A stretch of 12,776 bases of DNA from an uncultured Syntrophobacteraceae bacterium (GTDB lineage Bacteria > Desulfobacterota > Syntrophobacteria > Syntrophobacterales > Syntrophobacteraceae). The stretch is from positions 1 to 12,776 of the forward strand of contig CALBZH010000402.1 of the NCBI GenBank assembly GCA_937889795.1. Direction: 5' to 3'. Positions 6,544 to 12,776 of this stretch are shown piece after piece. Position 1 is the first letter of the stretch; each line of letters begins with the position of its first letter. The notes beneath the pieces were generated by a model. That model was given only the letters and a program-made list of their open reading frames with translations, had not been told where the DNA came from and did no database searches. Made by a program: the position numbers and the translations under genes.

Positions 6544-7896
6544 ATGGAAAAATTGTTCGGCACCGATGGAATCCGGGGCCTTGCTAATGTCCATCCCATG
6601 ACCACTGACCTGGCCTTGAAAGTGGGCTGTAGCACAGCCCATCTCTTCAAGAGCCGACACAGACGGCCGAAGATCATCATCGGCAAGGACACCCGTCTGT
6701 CAGGATATATGATCGAGTACGCCATTACGGCTGGGATTTGCTCCATGGGCGTCGACGCCCTTCTCGTGGGGCCTTTGCCCACGCCGGGCATTGCCTTCAT
6801 CACGACCAGTATGCGTGCGGACGCAGGGATCGTCATTTCTGCATCCCACAATCCTCACGAATACAATGGGATCAAGATATTCGGGTCGGATGGTTACAAG
6901 CTTCCGGATGAGATGGAACGCTATATGGAGCAACTGATGACGAGCGGGGAAATCGAGGATGTAAAACGTCCCCACCCGTCGGAAATCGGTAGGGCGCGCC
7001 GAATCGAAGACGCTCAGGGCCGCTACATCGTGTACTTGAAAAACACGTTCCCACGAAGCATGACGCTCGAGGGAATCAAGATCGTGATCGACTGCGCCAA
7101 TGGAGCGGCCTACAAAGTGGCTCCCACCGTATTCGAGGAGTTGGGGGCCGAAGTCACTCTGACGGGAGACCGTCCGAATGGGAAGAACATCAACAAGGGT
7201 TGCGGTGCACTGTACCCGGAGGGCATGGCGGCACTGGTCCGCGAGCAGGGGGCGGACCTGGGAATCGCCTTGGACGGTGATGCAGACCGAGTGATCTTCT
7301 CCGACGAAAAGGGTGAGATCCTGGATGGTGACCAGCTCATGGCCATATGCGCCGCCCATTTGCAGGCCAGGGAGCAGCTCAAGGACAACACGGTCGTCGC
7401 CACCATCATGAGCAATCTCGGTTTCGAGGTTGCGCTGCGTAAACGCGGGATCAATCTGCTGCGCACTCCCGTTGGGGACCGGTATGTCGTGGAGCGCATG
7501 CGCCAGGGGGAGTACAATCTTGGCGGTGAACAGTCCGGACACCTGGTCTTTCTCGATCACAGCACGACCGGAGACGGCACTTTGTCCGCCCTTCAGGTGC
7601 TGGCAGTCATGCTGGGCGAGGATCGTCCGCTGTCGGAGCTCAAGCAAATCATGGAACGCTATCCGCAAAAACTGGTGAATGTCCCCGTCAGTCAACGGAA
7701 ACCCATGGACGATATCCCCGAGCTCCTCCATCTCCAGGCCGTTCTTGCCGAACGTTTGGGAGGCGAGGGGCGATTAGTGATCCGCCCATCCGGAACAGAG
7801 CCTGTCATCCGAGTGATGGTCGAAGGGGCTGATCAGCGACTGATCGAGGAGGCTGCAGAAGAAATGGCTTCTAGCATCCAGAAGTACATGGCTTAG
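6544..7896 (+). CDS. glmM: Phosphoglucosamine mutase
   Basis: GlmM interconverts glucosamine-6-phosphate and glucosamine-1-phosphate, feeding UDP-GlcNAc for peptidoglycan and lipopolysaccharide. The 450-residue length is typical. Motifs in order are FGTDGIRG (5-12), GKDTRLSG (47-54), the phosphoserine loop [12 protein letters not shown] (98-109, active Ser101), the metal loop DGDADR (244-249), GGEQSGH (327-333) and the phosphate-binding [11 protein letters not shown] (414-424). A longer frame from TTG at 6529 exists, but ATG at 6544 has GAGGAG (6531-6536) seven bases ahead and starts with the family's normal MEKLFGTDG. It follows folP by 89 bases, with no cdaA or ybbR between them although these commonly intervene in related bacteria. 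Confidence 0.97.
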   Translation: MEKLFGTDGIRGLANVHPMTTDLALKVGCSTAHLFKSRHRRPKIIIGKDTRLSGYMIEYAITAGICSMGVDALLVGPLPTPGIAFITTSMRADAGIVISASHNPHEYNGIKIFGSDGYKLPDEMERYMEQLMTSGEIEDVKRPHPSEIGRARRIEDAQGRYIVYLKNTFPRSMTLEGIKIVIDCANGAAYKVAPTVFEELGAEVTLTGDRPNGKNINKGCGALYPEGMAALVREQGADLGIALDGDADRVIFSDEKGEILDGDQLMAICAAHLQAREQLKDNTVVATIMSNLGFEVALRKRGINLLRTPVGDRYVVERMRQGEYNLGGEQSGHLVFLDHSTTGDGTLSALQVLAVMLGEDRPLSELKQIMERYPQKLVNVPVSQRKPMDDIPELLHLQAVLAERLGGEGRLVIRPSGTEPVIRVMVEGADQRLIEEAAEEMASSIQKYMA

Positions 7897-7903
7897 CATT
7901 TGC

Positions 7904-7919
7904 GGGACCGGATAGTCCC
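7904..7919 (+). other. Short hairpin between glmM and coaX
   Basis: GGGAC (7904-7908) pairs with GTCCC (7915-7919) around a CGGATA loop. There is no T run, so it is not a convincing terminator. It may only be chance or an mRNA stability element in the glmM-coaX gap of 87 bases. Confidence 0.25.
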
Positions 7920-7983
7920 CCAATCAGCATCAAATCAAGCTCGACTCGACGCCGCACGATGGCAATGAATCATGAGGAATCCC

Positions 7984-8760
7984 ATGCTCCTGGCGATGGA
8001 CATCGGCAACACCAATACCGTTCTCGGTCTGTTTGACGACACGCAAATCATTCAGGACTGGCGCATTCGGACCGAAGTGAACGCCACCGTCGATGAGTAC
8101 GGCATTCTCATTCGCAGTCTCTTCGCTGCTCATGGCGTTGCTCCCGCGACCATACAGCACATCATCATCTCCTGTGTCGTTCCGCCGGTTTTGAACTCTG
8201 TCGAGCGGTTCTGTAGCAAGTATTTCCAGGTTGAGCCGCTTATTGTTGGCCCGGGGATCAAGACTGGCATGCCCATTTTTTATGATAATCCCAAGGAGGT
8301 CGGCGCGGACCGAATCGTCAACGCGGTTGCGGCCTACGAGGCGCACCGGCAGGCCATGATCGTTGTGGACTTCGGCACCGCCACGACGTTCGATTACATT
8401 TCAGAACGGGGCGAATACATGGGCGGAGTCATCAGCCCAGGGATCATGATCTCGTGTGAAGCGCTTTTCCAAAAGGCATCCAAGCTCCCCCACGTCGAGA
8501 TCTTCGCCAAACCCCTTTCCATTCTGGCAAAGAACACCATCACTTCGATGAATGCAGGCATCGTCTATGGGTATGCAGGGCTCGTCGAGGGAATCATCCA
8601 ACGTATGAAGCGGGAGGTCGGATCCAACCCGAAGGTTGTCGCTACGGGGGGACTGGCGACGCTGATCGCAAGCGAGTGCCCCGCAATCGATCAAGTCGAC
8701 GACTTCTTGACCCTCAAAGGCCTACGAATCATTCACGAACGTAATTGCAAGAGCCTATGA
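7984..8760 (+). CDS. coaX: Type III pantothenate kinase
   Basis: CoaX phosphorylates pantothenate in the first committed step of coenzyme A synthesis. Type III enzymes belong to the ASKHA superfamily and as a class resist CoA feedback and depend on a monovalent cation. The 258-residue protein has the N-terminal phosphate loop DIGNTNT (6-12), PPVLNS (67-72), GADRIVNA (107-114, with the catalytic Asp109), VVDFGTATTFD (127-137), GGVISPGI (147-154) and ATGGLA (220-225). The frame also allows an ATG at 7972, but the ATG at 7984 is placed five bases after AGGA (7975-7978) and gives the usual MLLAMDIGNTNT beginning. The last bases overlap the next gene in an ATGA arrangement, which suggests translational coupling. 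Confidence 0.96.
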   Translation: MLLAMDIGNTNTVLGLFDDTQIIQDWRIRTEVNATVDEYGILIRSLFAAHGVAPATIQHIIISCVVPPVLNSVERFCSKYFQVEPLIVGPGIKTGMPIFYDNPKEVGADRIVNAVAAYEAHRQAMIVVDFGTATTFDYISERGEYMGGVISPGIMISCEALFQKASKLPHVEIFAKPLSILAKNTITSMNAGIVYGYAGLVEGIIQRMKREVGSNPKVVATGGLATLIASECPAIDQVDDFLTLKGLRIIHERNCKSL

Positions 8761-9659
8761 CCCATCTCGCCCCTCTGCAACCGGGTGACCGCGTGGCTTT
8801 GGTCGCACCGTCAAGCCCTTTCGCTCGGGAAACGTATGAGACCATGCGGGCTGCATTGGAGGCACGTGGTTATTCGACTGCGCCGGGCAAGCATAGCGGC
8901 CGCGCGGTGGGTTACCTTGCGGGAACCGATGTCGAGCGAGCGGAAGACCTGATCCATGCCATCACCGACCCGAATGTAGCGGCGGTGTTCTGCATTCGAG
9001 GCGGCTACGGAAGTGGCCGACTACTGCCTTGGCTCCCCTTCTCAAGCCTCGCCCCGCACCGGAAGATCTTTGTCGGCCACAGCGATATCACCTTTCTTCA
9101 TACGGCATTCACCAGCCTGATGGGATGGACGACGTTCCTTGGCCCTAACCTGGTCGATGCTGCAGCGATCGAGGGTGGTCTGGACGGGCTCCTCCGAGCA
9201 TTCTTCTCGGGCGCACACTTTTCTTGGAACATCCAGCAATCCCAGGTTCTCAAAGACGGAACCGCAACGGGCAGACTTTTCGGAGGCAACCTGACCTGCT
9301 TCGCTCATCTCATTGGAACACCGTTCTTTCCGAATCTTGACGGGACGCTGCTGCTGCTTGAAGACCGGGGAGAGGCCCCGTATCGGCTGGACCGAATGTT
9401 GACCCACCTCAAGCTTGCCGGCGTTATCGACCGACTGGGGGGCCTTCTGCTGGGGCAATTCTCTGACTGTGGTGACATGGAGCTCGTCACCGAGATGTTC
9501 CTCGATATTCTTCGCCCATTTTCGTTTCCAATCGTGGGCGGTCTTCCTTTCGGCCACACCGATCAAAACGAGGTGATCCCTCTCGGCGCATGCTACAGCC
9601 TGAACACTTATGAAGGTTTCGTCAGAATCCAGCAGAGCCCGTTTCACTCGGAATCCTGA
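8757..9659 (+). CDS. LD-carboxypeptidase (peptidase family S66, LdcA-like)
   Basis: S66 LD-carboxypeptidases remove the terminal D-Ala from muramyl tetrapeptides in the cytoplasm, making the tripeptide that Mpl can reuse. Some family members instead cleave microcin C-type peptides. The 300-residue protein has PGDRVALVAPSSPF near the N-terminus (9-22). The nucleophile elbow is IRGGYGSGR (80-88, Ser86). The triad is completed by Glu in LLLEDRGE (Glu202) and His in PFGHTD (His267); the spacing is close to that of characterised LdcA. No signal peptide is visible, consistent with a cytoplasmic role. The ATG at 8757 overlaps the coaX stop (ATGA). A longer TTG start at 8745 is possible but unneeded. 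The nearby mpl gene makes peptidoglycan recycling much more likely than microcin self-immunity. Confidence 0.92.
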   Translation: MTHLAPLQPGDRVALVAPSSPFARETYETMRAALEARGYSTAPGKHSGRAVGYLAGTDVERAEDLIHAITDPNVAAVFCIRGGYGSGRLLPWLPFSSLAPHRKIFVGHSDITFLHTAFTSLMGWTTFLGPNLVDAAAIEGGLDGLLRAFFSGAHFSWNIQQSQVLKDGTATGRLFGGNLTCFAHLIGTPFFPNLDGTLLLLEDRGEAPYRLDRMLTHLKLAGVIDRLGGLLLGQFSDCGDMELVTEMFLDILRPFSFPIVGGLPFGHTDQNEVIPLGACYSLNTYEGFVRIQQSPFHSES

Positions 9660-10785
9660 CTTGGATGGGGCTCTCGACGATCTGTTTGCGGGCGCCATCC
9701 AACAAGGGGTGTTCCCTGGGGCGAGCCTCATCGTGGGGTCTGCCGGGGAGCCATTTCTTGAAAGGTCCTGGGGCAGCACCCACTATCATGGTGGTCGGCC
9801 AGTAGGACCTCACACCCAGTACGATCTCGCATCGCTCACCAAGCCTCTTGTCACAACCACGCTTTGCCTCTTGGCCGTTGGCAATGGAATCATGCAGCTT
9901 GAATCCCCGCTTGATCGGCTTATGCCTCGAAGAATCGTCCCGGCTTCGAAGACAACGATTACCCTTTTCCATTTGCTGAACCATTGCTCCGGATTGCCCT
10001 CCTACTATCCCTTCTACCGAGATCTCATCGCCTTTCCACCATCAGAGCGCAGGCAGACGCTGCTTTCCTGGATCCTCAGCTCTCCCCTGGCGAACCGCCC
10101 TGGACGGCATTGTCAGTACAGCGATCTGGGGTTCCAATTACTCGGCATTGTCCTGGAAGATCTATTCGAACGCCCCCTTGATAGGCTCGCATCTCATTTC
10201 CTTCTGGATCCTCTCCACATTCACGGGCTCTCCTATCGCCGACTGCGAACCGAAACGAGCCCGACGCGTCAGCCCCGGGTCGAGGAGAGTGTAAGAAAGG
10301 CGAATTTCGCACCAACGGAAGCGTGCCCCTGGCGTCAGCGGCTGCTCACCGGCGAAGTTCATGATGAAAACGCGTATTGCCTGGACGGAGTTGCCGGGCA
10401 TGCAGGGCTTTTTGGAGCTCCCCGTGCCATTTTCCAGTTGCTTTCGCATTTGTTGGACGTATACAGAGGCATGGAATGCGACGCGGGCCTCAAGCAGGAT
10501 CTACTCCGTCTGTTTTGGGAAAAACCTGGCCTGGATCCTGAAGGAACATGGGCTCTGGGGTATGACACGCCCAGCGAGACTGGGTCCAGCGCGGGAAAGC
10601 GGTTTTCCCGACACAGCGTGGGGCACCTGGGATTCACCGGAACCTCTTTCTGGATCGACCTGGAACGCGAGATCATCATGATCCTGCTCAGCAACCGAGT
10701 CCACCCCACGCGGACGAATGAAAGAATCAAGGCCTTTCGGCCGCTTGCTCATGATCTGGTGCTGGAAAACCTCAATGACGACTGA
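9610..10785 (+). CDS. Cytoplasmic serine hydrolase, beta-lactamase/PBP4*-like (class C fold)
   Basis: This 391-residue protein belongs to the broad beta-lactamase-related serine hydrolase family (class C beta-lactamases, DD-peptidases, esterases). The nucleophile motif SLTK is at 75-78 after YDLA. The second motif reads YSD (170-172) where class C enzymes have YxN. The third motif region is GHLGFTGT (338-345). The segment VHDENAYCLDGVAGHAGLFG (250-269) is characteristic of a subgroup of these hydrolases. I see no signal peptide or transmembrane segment, so the enzyme is probably cytoplasmic, unlike true AmpC. ATG at 9610 overlaps the carboxypeptidase gene by 50 bases and has no clear ribosome site. 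TTG at 9661, one base after that gene's stop, is a realistic alternative. Its position between LD-carboxypeptidase and mpl suggests action on recycled muropeptides or another cell-wall metabolite, but the substrate cannot be read from sequence. Confidence 0.88.
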   Translation: MKVSSESSRARFTRNPDLDGALDDLFAGAIQQGVFPGASLIVGSAGEPFLERSWGSTHYHGGRPVGPHTQYDLASLTKPLVTTTLCLLAVGNGIMQLESPLDRLMPRRIVPASKTTITLFHLLNHCSGLPSYYPFYRDLIAFPPSERRQTLLSWILSSPLANRPGRHCQYSDLGFQLLGIVLEDLFERPLDRLASHFLLDPLHIHGLSYRRLRTETSPTRQPRVEESVRKANFAPTEACPWRQRLLTGEVHDENAYCLDGVAGHAGLFGAPRAIFQLLSHLLDVYRGMECDAGLKQDLLRLFWEKPGLDPEGTWALGYDTPSETGSSAGKRFSRHSVGHLGFTGTSFWIDLEREIIMILLSNRVHPTRTNERIKAFRPLAHDLVLENLNDD

Positions 10786-12205
10786 AAAAGACAAGAAGAT
10801 ATATCTCATGGGAATTGGCGGTATCGCCATGGGAACCTTGGCAACCATGCTCATCGAAAAAGGATACCACGTCACGGGATCCGATCAAAAGCTTTACCCT
10901 CCCATGAGTACACACCTTGAGTCGCTCAAGGTCCAGCTTTGTGAAGGATACCGTTCCGAAAACATTCAAGCGGCATCACCCGACCTGGTCATCGTTGGCA
11001 ACGTCATTCGCCGAGACAATGTGGAAGCCCAATACGTCCTTGATCACGGCATTCCGTATCTGTCCATGCCGCAGGCCATTGACCGTTTTCTCTTGGGATA
11101 CCACAAGAGCATGGTCGTAGCCGGTACCCATGGTAAGAGTACCACGTCCGCGCTGCTCGCGTGGGTGCTCGCACAGGCTGGTCTCGACCCGAGCTGCTTC
11201 ATCGGCGCTTTTCTGCTGGATTGGGGCGCCAGCCACAGGATCGGCAAGGGTCCGTACATGGTTCTCGAGGGAGACGAGTACGACACGGCCTTCTTTGACA
11301 AAGGCCCCAAGTTTCTACACTATCGGCCCCATATCGCGATTCTGACGAGCATCGAATTCGACCATGCGGACATCTTCAAAGACCTGGGGGCTGTGATCGA
11401 GGCCTTTCGCCGCTTCGTGCTGCTCGTCCCGGAAGACGGCAGACTCATCGTGAACGGAGACGATCCGATCTGCCTTGAGCTTTCCCGCGAATGTCGCGGG
11501 ACTGTCGAGACCTACGGCGTATCCGAAGCGGCTGACTGGCAACTGGTCAGAACGGAATACTCCGACGGATCCGTTCGGTTGCTCATTCGACATCGCGGCA
11601 CATCCCTTCAGGCCATTGTTGAGAGCCGGTTGCCCGGACGCCATAATGCCTTGAATGCCCTCGCCGTCCTGGCCGCTGGCTCGGCTGCCGGCCTTTCCAT
11701 GGGAGTGATGAAAGCTGCCGTCTTGTCTTTCCGAGGTATTAAGCGAAGACAGGAGGTTCTTGGCGAAGTGGCGGACATTGTGATCCTGGACGACTTTGCG
11801 CACCATCCTACAGCGGTTCGAGAAACCATTCAGGCAATTCAGGAGTTCTATCCAAATCGACGGCTGATCGCTGTCTTTGAGCCCCGCACCAACTCCAGCA
11901 GGCGCAACGTCTTTCAGGCCGACTACGAGGCGGCGTTCGACCGGGCCGACTTGGTCTTCATCAAGCAGCCACCGGGGTTGGACTCCATCTCAGCGGCGGA
12001 AAGGCTGAACGCTCCCGGACTTGTCGATGGAATCAGGAATCGCTCCGTCGAGGCGACTTACTGTCAGGACGCCGATAACCTCCTCGTGAGCCTTGGATCG
12101 GTCGTCTCTCCCGGGGATCTCGTGCTGTGCATGAGCAACGGCGGCTTCGATGGGGTGCCTCGACGTCTCCTGGAATCGCTTCGTGAACGTTTTGGCGAAG
12201 CCTGA
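10775..12205 (+). CDS. mpl: UDP-N-acetylmuramate:L-alanyl-gamma-D-glutamyl-meso-diaminopimelate ligase (Mpl)
   Basis: Mpl uses ATP to attach recovered L-Ala-gamma-D-Glu-meso-DAP tripeptide to UDP-MurNAc, returning it to the peptidoglycan pathway. The 476-residue protein has the Mur-ligase layout. The N-terminal nucleotide-fold loop is MGIGGIAMG (12-20) and the ATP P-loop is AGTHGKSTTSA (116-126). The EGDEYDTAFFDKGPKFLHYRP segment (165-185) is a strong Mpl mark that separates it from MurC. IEFDHADIF (193-201), LPGRHNALNALA (286-297), the DDFAHHPTA motif (339-347) and FEPRTNSSRRN (368-378, where E. coli Mpl has EPRSNTMK) follow. The ATG at 10775 overlaps the hydrolase gene by 11 bases. An upstream ATG at 10718 would add 19 residues lying wholly within the hydrolase gene and absent from the family. 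The sequence implies meso-DAP type peptidoglycan. Confidence 0.95.
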   Translation: MTTEKDKKIYLMGIGGIAMGTLATMLIEKGYHVTGSDQKLYPPMSTHLESLKVQLCEGYRSENIQAASPDLVIVGNVIRRDNVEAQYVLDHGIPYLSMPQAIDRFLLGYHKSMVVAGTHGKSTTSALLAWVLAQAGLDPSCFIGAFLLDWGASHRIGKGPYMVLEGDEYDTAFFDKGPKFLHYRPHIAILTSIEFDHADIFKDLGAVIEAFRRFVLLVPEDGRLIVNGDDPICLELSRECRGTVETYGVSEAADWQLVRTEYSDGSVRLLIRHRGTSLQAIVESRLPGRHNALNALAVLAAGSAAGLSMGVMKAAVLSFRGIKRRQEVLGEVADIVILDDFAHHPTAVRETIQAIQEFYPNRRLIAVFEPRTNSSRRNVFQADYEAAFDRADLVFIKQPPGLDSISAAERLNAPGLVDGIRNRSVEATYCQDADNLLVSLGSVVSPGDLVLCMSNGGFDGVPRRLLESLRERFGEA

Positions 12206-12298
12206 GAAAGCTTTGTGCGGCACCTCGGGGGCAACGGAGGTCGCGCTGCCATTGTTCACTCAAGCCCGGTATTGTCTCCTCCGGAATCGAGACAAGCG

Positions 12299-12776
12299 AT
12301 GCCTAGGATCCTGTTACACACTTGTTGTGGCCCTTGCACGATTCATCCCCTTGACCGACTGCGGGACGAGGGCTGGGGCGTACACGGCTACTTCTATAAC
12401 CCCAACATACACCCTTATCAGGAGCGCCAAAAGCGGTTGGAGGCTCTCCAATCATTGGCTGAACAGCGGGACCTGCCCCTCATTGTTCGGACTGAATATG
12501 AACTGGAGCACTTTCTTCGAGCGGTGGCGTTTCGTGAGGAACAGCGTTGCGTCATCTGCTATTCCATGCGACTTGAGGCAACCGCCATGCTGGCGAGAAA
12601 AAGCGGATTCGACGCATTCACCTCTACCCTGCTTTACAGCAGGTATCAGAAGCACGCGACCATCCGATCGATCGCTGAAGCCGCCGCACTGAAGTACAGC
12701 ATCCCCTTTTTCTACCAGGACTTCAGAACAGGGTGGAGCGTGGGGCAGGAAACCGCGAAAGGGATGAATCTTTACA
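12299..12776 (+). CDS. queH: Epoxyqueuosine reductase QueH, 3' truncated by window edge
   Basis: QueH (formerly DUF208) reduces epoxyqueuosine to queuosine in tRNA, the last step of Q synthesis, using Fe-S and metal cofactors; it is unrelated in sequence to cobalamin-dependent QueG. The visible 159 residues start MPRILLHTCCGPC, giving Cys9, Cys10 and Cys13, and the second pair is in CVICYSMRL (Cys84, Cys87). Further family signatures are FYNPNIHPYQE (32-42), FTSTLLYSRYQKH (107-119) and FYQDFRTGW (138-146). No stop occurs before the window ends, so the C-terminus is missing. The overlapping open frame 12150-12692 in another phase is a shadow. The gene lies 93 bases after mpl. An upstream ribosome site is weak, but the ATG matches the family N-terminus. 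Confidence 0.93.
   Translation, partial: MPRILLHTCCGPCTIHPLDRLRDEGWGVHGYFYNPNIHPYQERQKRLEALQSLAEQRDLPLIVRTEYELEHFLRAVAFREEQRCVICYSMRLEATAMLARKSGFDAFTSTLLYSRYQKHATIRSIAEAAALKYSIPFFYQDFRTGWSVGQETAKGMNLY

Noticed and set aside
6700..7731. Minus-strand open frame of 343 codons opposite glmM
   Set aside because: It is antisense to a fully conserved glmM and shows no recognisable domain.
9610..10785. Calling the serine hydrolase an antibiotic-resistance beta-lactamase
   Set aside because: It has no signal peptide, the second and third motifs are atypical, and the neighbours are cell-wall recycling genes.
12150..12692. Plus-strand open frame of 180 codons at the right end
   Set aside because: It overlaps the end of mpl and the start of queH in the wrong phase; the queH frame carries all the conserved motifs.

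Overview
The window reads as an ordinary chromosomal segment of a Gram-negative anaerobe. It most resembles the Desulfobacterota / former Deltaproteobacteria (Syntrophobacter-like sulfate reducers or syntrophs). That placement is an inference from gene content and protein style: a meso-diaminopimelate type Mpl, an FtsH beginning S-P-F-Y-K-N-L, an IscU-like scaffold of the type I associate with this group, and QueH rather than QueG. I see no phage, insertion sequence, CRISPR array, rRNA or tRNA. Almost all of the DNA is housekeeping genes, and no obviously new defence or biosynthetic system is visible.

Layout. (1) Positions 1-1224 hold the end of a twin-arginine translocase operon: tatB, cut by the window edge, then tatC. 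(2) rdgB, a nucleotide-pool sanitising pyrophosphatase, follows at 1276-1935. (3) An IscU/NifU-N-like iron-sulfur scaffold gene lies convergently on the minus strand at 1957-2376. (4) Positions 2377-2943 form a 567-base gap with two good hairpins, no confident gene and a possible decayed coding remnant. (5) A small unknown lipoprotein gene sits at 2944-3405. (6) From about 3632 to the right edge there is one uninterrupted plus-strand run: ftsH, folP, glmM, coaX, an LD-carboxypeptidase, a serine hydrolase of the beta-lactamase fold, mpl and a partial queH.

How the genes work together. The ftsH-folP-glmM order is an old bacterial neighbourhood joining membrane proteolysis, folate synthesis and UDP-GlcNAc precursor supply. 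Here the cdaA-ybbR pair that often sits between folP and glmM is missing. Downstream, coaX overlaps the carboxypeptidase gene by 4 bases, the carboxypeptidase gene overlaps the hydrolase gene by up to 50 bases, and the hydrolase gene overlaps mpl by 11 bases. This tight cassette looks like cytoplasmic peptidoglycan recycling. The LD-carboxypeptidase trims tetrapeptide to tripeptide and Mpl joins the tripeptide to UDP-MurNAc. The serine hydrolase between them has no export signal and an unassigned substrate, which makes it the most interesting functional question here. queH then adds the last step of queuosine synthesis.

Start sites differ from the longest reading frame in several genes (ftsH, glmM, coaX, mpl, the carboxypeptidase and the lipoprotein). 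I chose them from Shine-Dalgarno spacing, gene overlaps and the usual N-termini of the families.
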